A DNA stretch of 64,000 bases, taken from the NCBI GenBank assembly GCA_024500155.1, contig CM044869.1, positions 54,267,898 to 54,331,897 of the forward strand. Direction: 5' to 3'. The position numbers and the translations under genes were made by a program. This DNA comes from Chenopodium formosanum (lineage: Eukaryota > Streptophyta > Magnoliopsida > Caryophyllales > Amaranthaceae). The notes beneath the pieces are model-generated. The model did no database searches. It saw only the letters and a program-made list of their open reading frames with translations, and was not told the origin of the DNA. The first letter of the stretch is position 1; every line of letters begins with the position of its first letter. Positions 47,392 through 59,424 of this stretch are shown here, in pieces.

Positions 47392-49602
47392 AACTACACT
47401 AATTTCCCCCAAAATTGAACTTTCAACTACAAATTAAGAACAAAAAAAAAACCCTAACCCTAAAAAATCAAAATTACAAATAAAAAAACCCCAGAAAAAT
47501 TGGGGATTTTCTGGAGAAATTAAGATATGGGTTTTGAAATTGGGGATGAAATCTGAAACCCCTTTACTCCTCGAGGTGAGAAATTAAATGGGGGTTGTTG
47601 AGAATTAAGGGAGAAGTAACTGCTTTTTCTAGAGAGAGAAAGCTCTAGATAGAGAGAAAGAGAGTTGAGTTAGGTCATCAACAAGAACACAGAAAAAGAA
47701 AGAAACGCGTTTCAAAAGGGGGGGTTAGAGAGAGAAAACGATGAAAAAATGCAAGAGAATTTAGAGAGAGAAAGAGGAAGAAATGGAGAAGAGAAAGAGA
47801 GTGAAGGAGATGAACCGACCGACTTCCTCAACAGCTATTTTTCTCTCTCTTCTGCTTCTCTGCACTTTCTCTCTCTAACTTTCAGGAGAGAATCTGATAT
47901 TGGTGGGTGTACTTTTCAACTTAAATAAATTTAAACTTGAACATTTCAAATCAAAAATGGAAATTTGAAAATTAATTATTAAATGATTAAATTTTTACTT
48001 AAGTTGGGTAAAAAGACAAAAAAAAATGGGGAGATTAACTAATTAAATTATTGCTTCCCTCAAAAAAAAAAAAAATAGTTAAATTATTGCCGTTATGAAG
48101 AGGGTAGTAAATGTAATTTTAAGTGAGAAAAAGAAAGAATTAAAGATTATGGGAGTAAATTAAAGAGAGTGGATGGTAGTCATGTTCATAATACAGTGGA
48201 TTATATGTAGATGAAGTAATGGGTTAGTGGAATAGTAAGCTTTATTTTTGCATTTGGGAAAGTAACAATTGCATGTAATAGAAAGCTTTAGTTACAAGTG
48301 TTAATGTTGCTTTTTTTAAGGCTCCTTTGAGTAACAGTAATTGTTTATTGATCAACTTTATTGGGTTATGGGGGGAATTTCCCAAATTATTCGGTAGAGG
48401 GATCTGATTTGGTGTTAAATCCCATAAATTTTGATGAGTTCTGATAAGAAATATCCTCGTTAAATTTGTGAGTAATTCTTTATATTTTATAATGTAACAA
48501 ACAAGTAAAATCAATGAGATTTAAAGTGATTAGAACATTGTTGTACCTAGGCTTTATATTTTTTTTTTGAAGACAGTACTTAGGCTTTATAAATAGGTGA
48601 TGAATTGAAACTCTACAATAAAAGGGGGTATTCCATTTGTGTCAATAAATCAATGTAATTTAAAATTATGTAAAATGCTATGTAAAGTTATACTCTTTCT
48701 ATTTTTTTTGGCTTTTACATGTTACTATATATTGTAACGGAAACTAAATATTTGTAGGAAGCTCAATATGTCAAGGAAATCTAACTTTCATAAATCTACT
48801 ACGTACATACAAATTGAAAGCTAATAATCGTATTATTTCCTTTAACTCATGGGAGAATCATCCAATGGGCCCAAAATGCCTCTTCAAAATTCATTTACAG
48901 TAAATTACAATAATTTCTAACTGTAATTTTCATGGAATAATAATCCAAAGACGCTATTGTTTTTTCTTTGCATTGGCTTGTAATTATCGATAGTTGTTAC
49001 ACCACCACCAATCCACCATAATGCCTTCACAACATCTTCTTGAATCTTGATCACTGACGTGAGCGACGTCCTTCTCCACACTTCTAAAAACAATTAGCAA
49101 AACATTCTTTTGATTTTCTAAGTGCAAGAAAAACAAGAATAGTCAAATTTGTAATGCAGAAATCTTATCTTATATCTCCTTAATTCGTCACACAATAAGT
49201 AGTTATTATGAGTACTAAAGTTGTTGATATTTAAATAATTTAATATACTCCCTCCGCTTTTTTTTAATATTTATATTATTTGATTTATGTACTATTTACA
49301 TATTCTATTTGACTTATTATTACGGAGTATTTTTTTTTTACTATTATGAAATGAAAAAATGTTAATATACTCTGTATATCATTGGATTAGTTACTTAGTT
49401 ACAATGTCTATTTTCATATTTTTTTATTTTTTTTTTATATAATTTTTACAAATAGGCAATTAAAGATATTAATGATCTAAGTCATGTTTCGACAATACTA
49501 TTAAAATACAAAGGGAGTAATATGTATTGTAAAATTTCATCAACCTTATTACATTTGCACACATTTTAAGAAAATATTGTAAAATAACATTCATTAATAC
49601 TT
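47392..49602. other. GALT 5' flank and intergenic
   Basis: 47392-47880 is strongly CT-rich on the coding (minus) strand, with GAGAGAAAG tracts on the plus strand, consistent with a leader and promoter. The rest is AT-rich. At about 49245-49330 a small region bounded by TACTCCCTCCGC and TTACGGAGTA looks like a decayed Stowaway. Confidence 0.45.
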
Positions 49603-50557
49603 CGGTTTTTTCTCCAAATGTCCTTGACCTTTTGCAAAATTCACCAAATACCCTCAAGTTTTTCAAAATTCACCAAATACCACCGACGTTTGTTATTATT
49701 CACACCGTGACCTCAAAATACCCCTGACATTAAAGGTCGTTAGCAATAAAATTTAATTCACCAAATGCCCTAAATTTGTTAAATAATTACACAAAGTACC
49801 CTCTATTTTTTGAGGTACAACGACTAGTTTGAAATTTAGGAAACTAGCTGTTAATTTTGATTCTCGCCCTTTTTTGCATAAATACTCAACAATGTATGAG
49901 TACTCTTAGAAGCTCTAAATCCGTTAGTTCGCAGACAAGCCCAGACCGTTTACTAGGGCGGGTATGAACCAATTGTTAAGCCCGCATAAAAGGGGCTTGA
50001 GTTTGCTATATTCAGCCCGTTGGAAAATATATGAACTATAAGCTTGGTCCGTTTCCCGCCCAAGCCTGCAAAATTATCATCTCTACTTCATTTGACCCCT
50101 TTTTTTCTCTGTTTGCCTGCTCTCCAACACTTCTTTTTATGAATAGAGGTTGTTTGCAACTCCGACGCACTCATACATTGAGGAAGAGGTTAGACATATA
50201 GCTCATGGCGTTAAAATTTGTGGTTAAGAAAATAAGAGGGTTGTTATAAGTTGAGTATTTATGTAAAAAAGGGTGAAAACCAAAACTAATGATTAGTTTT
50301 CTAAATTTCAAACTAATCATTCATTATTTGATGAATTAAATTTTATTTAACAAAGTTAGGGCATTTGGTGAATTATTTAACAAAGTTAGGACATTTGGTG
50401 AATTAAATTTTATTGCTAACGGACCTTTAAGGTCAGGGGCATTTTGAGGTCACGGTATGAATAATAACAAACGTCAATGGTATTTGTTGAATTTTGAAAA
50501 ATTTGAGGATATTTGGTGAATTTTTCGAAAGGTCAAGGGCATTTGGTGAAATAACCG
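49603..50557. mobile_element. non-autonomous Mutator-like element with ~300-bp TIRs
   Basis: The left arm (from 49603, CGGTTTTTTCTCCAAATG) and the inverted right arm (ending at 50557, CGGTTATTTCACCAAATG) match for roughly 280-300 bp, through CACCAAATACC, TTTGTTATTATTCA, GTGACCTCAAAAT, TTAGCAATAAAATTTAATTC, AGTTTGAAATTTAG and CATAAATACTCAAC. Candidate 9-bp duplications TTAATACTT (49594-49602) and TTTATACTT (50558-50566) differ at one base. Long TIRs with a 9-bp TSD indicate a MULE. The ~370-bp centre has no transposase. Short CACCAAAT words repeat within each arm. Confidence 0.85.
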
Positions 50558-51749
50558 TTTATACTTTTATTCACTAAAAATTTTCCACCAATATACAAAC
50601 CTAATTTAACTTTTTGGTGGCTGTGGAGTAAAAATTCATGAAAGTTTTTTTTTTATTATTTTTTTTATTTTTTAACTTATTCGAATCAATATTAAAAATT
50701 ACAAGTCTATTTGTGTTAGATTTTTGAACAATGATTAACTAGTTATATTGATTTTTTTTTTCTAAATAATTGAGTTGACTTTCAGTCTTAACCACTAAAC
50801 AAAAATATTATCGAATCATTTAATCGTTATAAATCAATGTTAACCACTAAACAAAAATATTATCGGATCATTTAATCCTTATAAATCCATACACTTAAGT
50901 GATCAAATATTTTGTATGAAATACTAGAATAGGGTCATAACCATTCATTCCATGAAAGTAAAGCTAATTAGCACATGAAATAACGTAATCTTGACTTGTA
51001 AGGGGATGGCATAACATTAAACAACTGTCTATATATGAAAATGATTATAGACATGATTATAGAAGACTCCCATGATATTAATCAGGTCAAATTTGGCAAG
51101 CCAACACAAAATTAATGAAATATTTGAAAATTTCATAACACGTAAAGATAATTAATAAACGAAGGGGTCATAATGTCCGTAATACCATGACCAAATTGAC
51201 CATGGCATTAGTAAAGGCCAATACAAATTTGAAGATGGCAATTTAATAGTGGGTCCAAAATTGACCGTTGGAGATGTGAATATTAAGAGCTAATTAACGG
51301 CAAATTATTATTATGTCACATCAAAGATCACCATTAGAAGATTCATTTTTGGTTGGTGTATATTAAAGTGAAATTACCTCATTTTTGTTAAGTTGAAACT
51401 ATGACTTAAATGCTCTTCAGTTATGTAACTGTTTTCTCCAGCTACTATATGTTTGGTTCTTATGTCATTGATGACATTGGATAATTGGATGTACTTCGTA
51501 TATAAGATTACGGACTAAAAATGAAATTGAAGAACAAACAATGTTCATTTTGGGTTTCTTGATTTTATAGTCAAAATTAATTAATGAAGTCAAAGTTTTA
51601 TCAAATTTGTATTGTGATTCATGCCAAGCTTGTGTGCTAGCTAGGGCTGGTCCATGGATCAACCCAATAATTACATGTAAGTTGTGTTGAATGTCTTAGC
51701 TAAATTTCACTTATTTTATTGTGATTTGTTGTGCAATTTATATATACTA
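50558..51749. other. intergenic, no gene seen
   Basis: AT-rich. A ~45-bp imperfect tandem duplication (AACCACTAAACAAAAATATT unit) occupies about 50790-50885. Confidence 0.45.
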
Positions 51750-52066
51750 TTCCCTTCGTCCCTATTTGATAGTCACTTTTGGGCAATTTTCACAGGAATT
51801 AATAAACATGAATAAGAAGTAGCAAAAATACATTAAAAAAGTAAATTTACATTGGGTATGCAAAAAAGTAGAGAGAGAAAGTAATTAAAGTACATAGATA
51901 AACAAAATTTACATGGGAAAGTTAAATTTACACAAATATTTTTGCAAATTGGAGAGAATTTTGGTAAAAATTTAATATTAATGGTACTTGAAAAACGCAA
52001 ATATTCCATTAACATTTTAGGGCACCAAAAATGGAATAAGTGACTATCAAATAGGGACGGATGGAG
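51750..52066. mobile_element. Stowaway-like MITE, ~317 bp, copy B
   Basis: TA at both borders. Terminal repeat TTCGTCCCTATTTGATAGTC and, inverted, ATCCGTCCCTATTTGATAGTC. The interior is related to the 42725-43006 element, though the outer TIRs differ. Confidence 0.8.
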
Positions 52067-52351
52067 TATATCTTTGTAATTAAAATGTGGCATATATACA
52101 ACACAAAATAACCCTACTTAAATTCGATAGTCCGTACCCTATATTTCGTAGTAATGTGTTGTGCTTTTGCTGTCACAAAAAAAAAAAAAAAGTGTTGTGC
52201 TTTTGGGTGAGTAACTTAATGTATATTGCAATTTTACTATGATCTCATATCAAAATTTTGTTTAAGATATTACCGCTCTCATATACAACTTTTTTCTCCC
52301 TTTCTCACCCTATCTATTTTCAAGCGTTGACTTGTAAAGTTTTGCTGATTT

Positions 52352-52515
52352 AGAGTCTGTTTTGATTTACTGAAAACAACTGAACTTAAGTGAAGGGAAC
52401 TGAACTGAATAAAACTGAAATGAATTGTTTATGAGAGAAGGAAATTAGGAATTGAACTGAACTGATTGGAGGTGAACTGAACTGAACAGAAATTAAGCTG
52501 AACAGAGCAGGTCCT
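52352..52515. mobile_element. short hAT-like MITE (TTCAGTTCAG family), copy 3, inverted
   Basis: Reverse orientation of the 3.8-kb and 25.9-kb copies: begins AGAGTCTGTTTTGATTTACTG and ends GCTGAACAGAGCAGGTCCT, with GGAATTAGGAATTGAACTGA-like interior words. Confidence 0.65.
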
Positions 52516-52621
52516 TAGCTTGTAAAAGGTGCTGGTTTCAATAGAAACTTTCATTTTACCTTAGAATTTTTTTTTCCCTTATGAAAGCAATTTATCAACA
52601 TGAAGATTGACTATTCCTTGC

Positions 52622-53115
52622 AGGGCTATTCATCGGTCCAAGACCGGGCCGGACCGAAGGCAAACTTTTTTTTTTTTTTTTTTTTTTTTTTAATTCAAGA
52701 ACCGAAGACAGGATCGATTAAGCCAGTACCAAACCTAGAGTGGACCGAAAAAATCGGTCAAAAACCCGGATCAGACTATATTGGGTTGATTTTAGAATCT
52801 TATTTAAAACCGCTAAATTTTTAATAATATTATGTAAAACTCAAAAAACAATATAGGAAAAACTCTACTTTAGGGTCTTTTTTTTGTATGTTAAGTACAA
52901 AAAACTCATATAACTAAAGTTTTCAAAGGGTAAGAATAATTTTAACCATTATCTAAGATTTTCTGCATAAATTTAAGGAAAAAATCAATCCAGTCCAAGA
53001 CCGATTTTTATGGGATTTGGACCGGACTAGACTGAAAAAATTAAATTTCTAGACCAAGAGACCAAACCGGTTAATTTGGTTTGATCCAATCAGAGGTTGG
53101 TCCGGTCTGATGAGG
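52622..53115. repeat. degenerate transposon-like region with GGACCGG words
   Basis: Both ends of this ~490-bp stretch are rich in CGGTCC/GGACCG/GACCGG words in opposite orientations (CATCGGTCCAAGACCGG near 52631; GGTTGGTCCGGTCTGATGAG near 53094). The layout resembles hAT subterminal repeats, but no clear TIR or TSD was found. Confidence 0.4.
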
Positions 53116-56100
53116 GTAAATAAAAGAGTCAAAATAATAGGCAAATAAAATTACGTAAACAAGATTTGATCTTAGATGCTAGGCACCCCAAGCATTAACT
53201 ACATTACTAGCTAAATTAGATGACAATTACAATATTCCTTATCAATAAGTTGATTAGTTTACAATGCCAGTAGCCATTTTAATGATTGTATAGTTCTTCA
53301 ACGTAACAGTATTATATGATTTAATTTTTTTCATTGTTTGGTTTATTTCACTTTATATTTTTGCAGGAAACACTTCTTTTCTAAAATGCAAAACTTAACG
53401 AACGTTTTGAAGTTATCAGATAAGAGAGATGAAAATAAAAATATTAAATTAAACTAAATATTAATAATTTCTAATGACGTGTGGTTTTAACATACTCCTA
53501 TATATCAATATTAGTATCATTATTAAATACGAGTACTTTGTCAAAAAAAAATAAAATAAAAAATATAAGTATATTTTAATTTATTATCTAACACCCTCAA
53601 AACGCTCGTGAACAAAAGTCTAAAACCAGTATGTTGCCTGCGTTAAAAATCAGGACAGTTGATGTACTTACCCCACTCTCAAATTCAAATCTATGTACTC
53701 AGTAACTATGTGCACTAGTTCAATTATCAATCATTTCTACAAGCTATTCAATAGACCATACATATTTGCTAATATCCAAACCCAATAGTAATAAAAATAA
53801 TGGGTATGGTCCCATCAATCCAACTCATTTTTTTAGCCACACAGCCCACATCCTAATCTTTTCACAATACAGGCAATTTAGACTTAATTAACAATCTCAA
53901 ATAATTTATTAATATTTCCTTAAATTGCAATTAAAGTAATCGTTAACCAATTAAAATTTACATGTAAAGGTATAGTCTTTCCTGATTATTATTATATGCA
54001 CAAAACATTAAAAAACCCTTGACATTTGACAACCAAAAATTAATATTATAGTTATGGAACTCATCGTCATTATAAGATGATTTCAAGAGAATGTAATCTT
54101 AGAATAAATGTCATATTTTCGTCCAAAAATTCGAAAATTTGTCATCTTAGTTGTCATCCACATGTCTGGGACTTGTATACAACTTGCCTAAAATTATTAA
54201 TAAAAACAAAAATGAAATATACAACAAACATATAATCTGAATATATACACTAAAAATGATTACATATGGGCATCAATAATTAGCGCAGAATAATATGCTT
54301 AAAATTTGGATTAATAACTTTAGCATATTTATAATATAAACATATAATTGTTGGTTGGCATTTGGCTGAAAATAATTATTTGACTTGTCTAAAAATCGGT
54401 CCAAGTGGGTTGCAACATTCATTCTAATTATAGAATACAACGAATATCATTATTTAACCTATGTAGTATGTCTTTTAAATATTTCTTTTATTGTAACGAA
54501 TCCTTTTATGGATTGTGCATGGAATATACTTGTAATTCAATTCACATCACCACAAATTCACAATTCACAATTCACAATATTCAAGTTAGGATTGTATATT
54601 TCTTTTTAGTTTAACTATGTATGTATGATATGTGGTTTTTTTTTTTAAAAAAAAACAAAAATTAACGTATGATATGTATTTGCTGTGATGATTTGGGATA
54701 CAGTCACACGTAAGTCATGCAAGTATACAACGTAGTAATGATTTTTTATTTTTTTTAAGGAGATGTAGGAATGAATTTAAAGCTTAGATTCTTTCCTATT
54801 AAATTTTTGAAGCGGTAAAGAGTTGTAGTTTGTAGAGTGATGGGTTTGATTTGATTCGGTCTATACTCCCCTAATATAAAAATTCAACATACTATGTAAT
54901 TAAACTTTTGCTTAAATTTCGGTGCGCATCTTTAGAAATTAATATTTTCTATTGTGTATAAGTAAAAATTACGAAAATTAATATTAAGACGAATTCAAAA
55001 CGATCTTATGCATCATTATTAGATATGGTAAAAAGTTTATAAATAAAAATTAATATTTTCTATTGTGTATAAGTAATTTTTTTTTTTTTTTTTGAAACAA
55101 AGTTAATGTATTTTATTTTGACAATTCACATATATATAAATATTAAGTAATTATAACCTTTAGAATAAGTTACACATAAATAATATTTAGTGGATTCATG
55201 TTTTAGGATAATAAGGAGGATTAACTTTACCACTAAAGATACTCAAATAAAAAATAAATCAATCTAGTTTTAGATATAGCTCAATGTAGTTAAGAAAGAA
55301 TACATTTAATTTGAAAAATAGTTTAGATTTAAATTGAATAAAGACTAGGAGGAGCCAATTTAGTGATGCATTTTAAATAACATTATTTTTTGGCCTCAAG
55401 TCTCTAGGATTGGATTCCTTAACGGCAAAGGCTATATAGGCAGGCAAAGACGCAAAACAAAAGTTAAAATATTCACTCACTTTTGTAATTGTAATGTGGC
55501 ATTATATTGGCCAAATAATGTGGTATACGTATACCATGATTTGGCTTTTAAGGGACTTATAAATTTTTCAAAGTTGCCAACATATTTAATTTAATTATAC
55601 ACCACGCCATATTTTCCCATGCATATGGGTTCAGACTGCTGCCCATGTATACAGTATACAATCTATACATGCATGTAGTTAGTAGTTATAATGACCAACT
55701 CATTTTCATGGAAATTTTCAGGGATTGGTTATTTAATTACAAATCAATAAAATCATTGTCCTAAATAAGTAAGTTCATATCATACCATACTCATCAAACG
55801 ATGAAAATCACAAAAAAAAAAAAAAAAAAAAAAAAAGTCAAGATTGTAGTTTGACCTCAAATTTTGATATTTAAGAGTGAGATTTACTATGTAATTTTAA
55901 AATTTCAAAGTATATTGTTTGACTGGTAGGGCTAATATTATTAGTTGTTAAATGTATATCATAAGATTTTAATATAAATTTTTGTATGGAGTATTTCAAC
56001 ATAATAACTGGCTTAATTTGACCATATACGAGTGATAACTTTATTTAAAAAACTAAAAAATACTCTTGCATTAATTGAGATGAATATGTGATAAAATAAA

Positions 56101-56833
56101 GTTTTTCATGAAGATCTTAGAACAATTTTGGATAAAATTAAATAATTGCATCTCCTAATACAGAATACTTGCTTGTAAGTATTACTCCCTCATTTTCAAA
56201 AATAATTGTTCAATTTATGATAGATTCACAGTTATGCAAGAAGAGATCAGAGAAAGTGTTCAAGTAGGGTGGAAGGATCAATAAAGTGTTCATCCCGGAC
56301 TCGTTTTTATTAATGAATTAAAGCAAGTTTCTAAAAATTTCATTATAATGTTCCATAAGTTTATAATTGTTTAGAATCCACAACAAAGTCATTCTCTTTC
56401 ACAATAACCAACAAATCTAATTAAATAAATACATATTTTAAATTAGTATACTTCTACAACTCTAACCAAATTAGTCACCCAAATTGAACCTGTATTTCCT
56501 CAGAGCCATGCAATTCAAATTTTAGAAAGAGAAAATGAAAGAAATTATAAACATTTATTTCATCCATTTTACTTGATCATCTTCATTACAATGCATATAT
56601 CATGAAACTTTAGTTTAGACGAGATGCATCGTAAAAGTCTCATGCTTTTTTCATTTTATGTTCCTCTTACACTCATTCCTAACCAATTTTTTCTCTTAAG
56701 AAAAAAATAAATACATCACATATAGTATAAACTTTATACCTTCACTATTTTCTTACATTTTATCTATTATGATCTTTTAATTTGCAAATATAAGTTAACA
56801 TAATAATTTATATGCTAAGAAGATTTACTTAAG
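53116..56833. other. intergenic, no gene seen
   Basis: Long AT-rich spacer. Contains a ~27-bp direct repeat (TTAATATTTTCTATTGTGTA at about 54940 and 55048), a 27-bp poly(A) at about 55809-55836, and a partial Stowaway-like end near 56183 (ATTACTCCCTCATTTTC). The MYB promoter should lie at its right end. Confidence 0.45.
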
Positions 56834-58515
56834 ATGGTAAGACCTCCTCCATGTTGTGATAAACTAAATGCGAGGAAGGCAGCTTGGGGTGAAGCTAAGG
56901 ATAGTACTACATTTGCGTATGTATCAAAGCAGGGGACGACAAATTGGAGTTCTGTTCCAAGAAAAACAGGTAGTTGATGCTATGCTATTATCACATACAT
57001 TGTTGCTTGTAATTTGTGTTACATGCATGATCATGTTACAATTTAAATTTATTAGTGTATGAAAAGTTTGATTTATATTAGTTTTGGTTAATGATTGTAT
57101 GCAAAATTCTCTTTTTTAGGGACAAAAAGATGTGGGAAGAATTGTAGATTAAAGTGGAATAATAATAATTATACGAGGTCTGATCTACATGATGAGGGTT
57201 TCACTCAACAGGAAGAGGAGCTTATCATCAAGCTTCATGCTGCTGTTGGTAGCAGGTTACTTCGTCTTCCCCCTAAAAAAATAATGCATTTTAAAGCTCT
57301 TTTAGTATTATCTTGTTACTCAGTACTTCAGAGTTTCTGCTTTTGGTAAGTGATCAATTCCCAAACTTCTTTGATGCATAAGTACTAGTTCTCGATCTCC
57401 AATTTCTTGATTGGTTAAAAGATTTACATAGCTACATTGTTTGGTTAAACACGAGAAATGATTGACCCATCTCTAGGAGTGGACTCACCCTTTATTCTTC
57501 CAGAAAAGTTTAAGGACGTCAGGAAATGCCCTTAGATATCTCACAGACTACCTAAAAATCTCCTTGGACAGTGATTTTTTATTCGCGATATGTGTATCAG
57601 CCCTTGGTTATGTGCATTTAAAAATTTGAAATCATCTATTGTGCATTCACCCTTCTCCCTTTTGTAAGATTTAAGTCTCATATAATGTATGTTGCATTTA
57701 GGTGGGGTTTAATAGCGTATCAGCTACCAGGAAGAACAGAAAATGACATAAAGAACCATTGGAATACCAAGTTAAGGAAGAAGCTAACTGAGATGGGGAT
57801 TGATCCCATAACTCATAAACCATTCTCCCAAATCCTAGCTGATTATGGGAACATTGGCGGTGTTTCTAGGTCTTCTGACACCCCAAAGTATATCGGAACT
57901 TTCAGAAAGGATTTGAAGAAAGCTAGCAGTAACACATCCAGCCTTCCGAAACCAGATTCTTGTACTACACCTTCTTACACTTTCCTCTCAAATTCACAAG
58001 TATCTCATAATAATGTCTTACCTATGCAAAACAACTATGCTACAAATAGCAGTAACAGTCACTCTCTAGACCTTCTGTCTCAACTGCAAGCTATAAGCCT
58101 TGTCACTGAAGGACCAAATTCCGATACTAATGTACCAACCTATAACAGCAGCTATGATTTCTTAAGCTTACCTTCACCTAAATCATCGTCGAATTCATCA
58201 ACATCAGCTTGTTCTTCAGGCTATAATAATGCAGGGGAAATGGCCAAGTCCCCTGAGAGTTTTAGTTGGCATGATTTTCTCCTAGAGGAGGCGTTCAAAC
58301 CAGCTCAAAGTCAGGTACAAGAGCAAGAAGAGAATAATTTGGCAGAGTTTTTGTTGATTAATGACAATAGAGGGGTTGATTGTAAGGAAATCAAAGCTGG
58401 TTCTTCACCATTAATAGCTTCCTCGGATGCTTCATCATTTTTGGAGGCGATGCTGGATCAAGAAAATGACATGTTCTTGAGCTTCCCAGGGCTTATGGAA
58501 GAGCCATCATACTAG
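56834..58515 (+). CDS. R2R3-MYB transcription factor, TDF1/MYB35-like, with divergent R2
   Basis: Three exons, 56834-56969, 57120-57255 and 57702-58515, total 1,086 nt (361 aa), GT-AG introns at the two standard R2R3-MYB positions, no internal stop. It starts MVRPPPCCDKLN (family RPPCCDK). R2 is eroded: KAAWGEAKDSTTFAYV lacks the usual EED acidic patch, and KRCGKNCRLKWNNNNYTRSDL has two extra residues and altered recognition-helix neighbours relative to W-T-N-Y-L-R-P-D-L. R3 is well conserved (FTQQEEELIIKLHAAVGSRWGLIAYQLPGRTENDIKNHWNTKL), followed by KKLTEMGIDPITHKPFSQIL, characteristic of the TDF1/MYB35 and MYB80 tapetum clade. The C-terminus is Ser/Asn-rich with acidic endings (SFSWHDFLLEEAF; FLEAMLDQENDMF) typical of activators. 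In known plants TDF1/MYB35 acts in tapetum development. Whether this copy binds DNA normally is doubtful. Confidence 0.85.
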
Positions 58516-59070
58516 TTCTTGATTATAATATCTATTCCTTAAATAAGAATCCAGGAAATAATGATTACGAATGATCTTTTCCTTTATGATTCATTGATGT
58601 CTTAGTTGGAGATTATTATACAGGCCTTAAAATCTGATTATCAAGGTCATCAACTCTGACCATTTACTTGTTAAACATTGCAAAAGTGTAATTTTAATTT
58701 TGTTCACATTTATTATATGCCAAATTGCCAATGCTAAGTTCTGTTCTGTATGTATGATCAACATTGCTCACTTTACTGATTTATATTACTCAAACATGGC
58801 TAGAAGTTTGGAGTACGAGTATATTTCCAAGTGTCAGATATGCTGAGTCTCAAAATAATTGACAAGGGGACCTAATCTCCAGAATCGGACATTGATGTAC
58901 TTCCTCCATGTGAACACAACATGAAACAGATCATTCTAAAAGGCTTCTGCAGGTCTCTTTATGTTTCAGATACATTTAATTTTACTTATTTGCTAATTGT
59001 GTTTTAAATTCTTATCTCAAACCCATTTCAAGCACGCATCGCATGTCTTACTGTTCAAATTCCCTCAAGA

Positions 59071-59121
59071 TTTGTTAGGTGATTATAGATAACAAAGCTT
59101 AAAGAATACTTTACCAATGTC
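59071..59121 (+). repeat. 51-bp direct repeat, copy 1
   Basis: TTTGTTAGGTGATTATAGAT... through ...TTTACCAATGTC, identical over 51 bp to 59340-59390. Confidence 0.95.
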
Positions 59122-59339
59122 AAAAAAGAGATATTAGCTTGCTTGCTGCTGTATATTGGAGTAACTTATATTGTGTTATTAGTGTAGAACTCAATAACCT
59201 GTATTTTGTTTCAACTATTATCTACATACCAATTTTTTCAATCAAACAATGTTCCATTGTATTGAACAATTGACCTTGGCTTCTCTGACCACCATTTAGG
59301 TGAGCAAATTATGTACAAAGTATATTTTCACCTTAATTC

Positions 59340-59390
59340 TTTGTTAGGTGATTATAGATAACAAAGCTTAAAGAATACTTTACCAATGTC
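59340..59390 (+). repeat. 51-bp direct repeat, copy 2
   Basis: Identical to 59071-59121, 269 bp away. It lies 35 bp beyond the SCPL stop codon, so probably within its 3'UTR. Confidence 0.95.
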
Positions 59391-59424
59391 TAGGACTTCC
59401 TTGTTTCTTCTAAGCCCAATTTTC

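Larger units (their letters stand above)
58516..59424. other. convergent 3' region of MYB and SCPL genes
   Basis: No gene. Holds a 51-bp exact direct repeat (59071-59121 and 59340-59390). Confidence 0.5.
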
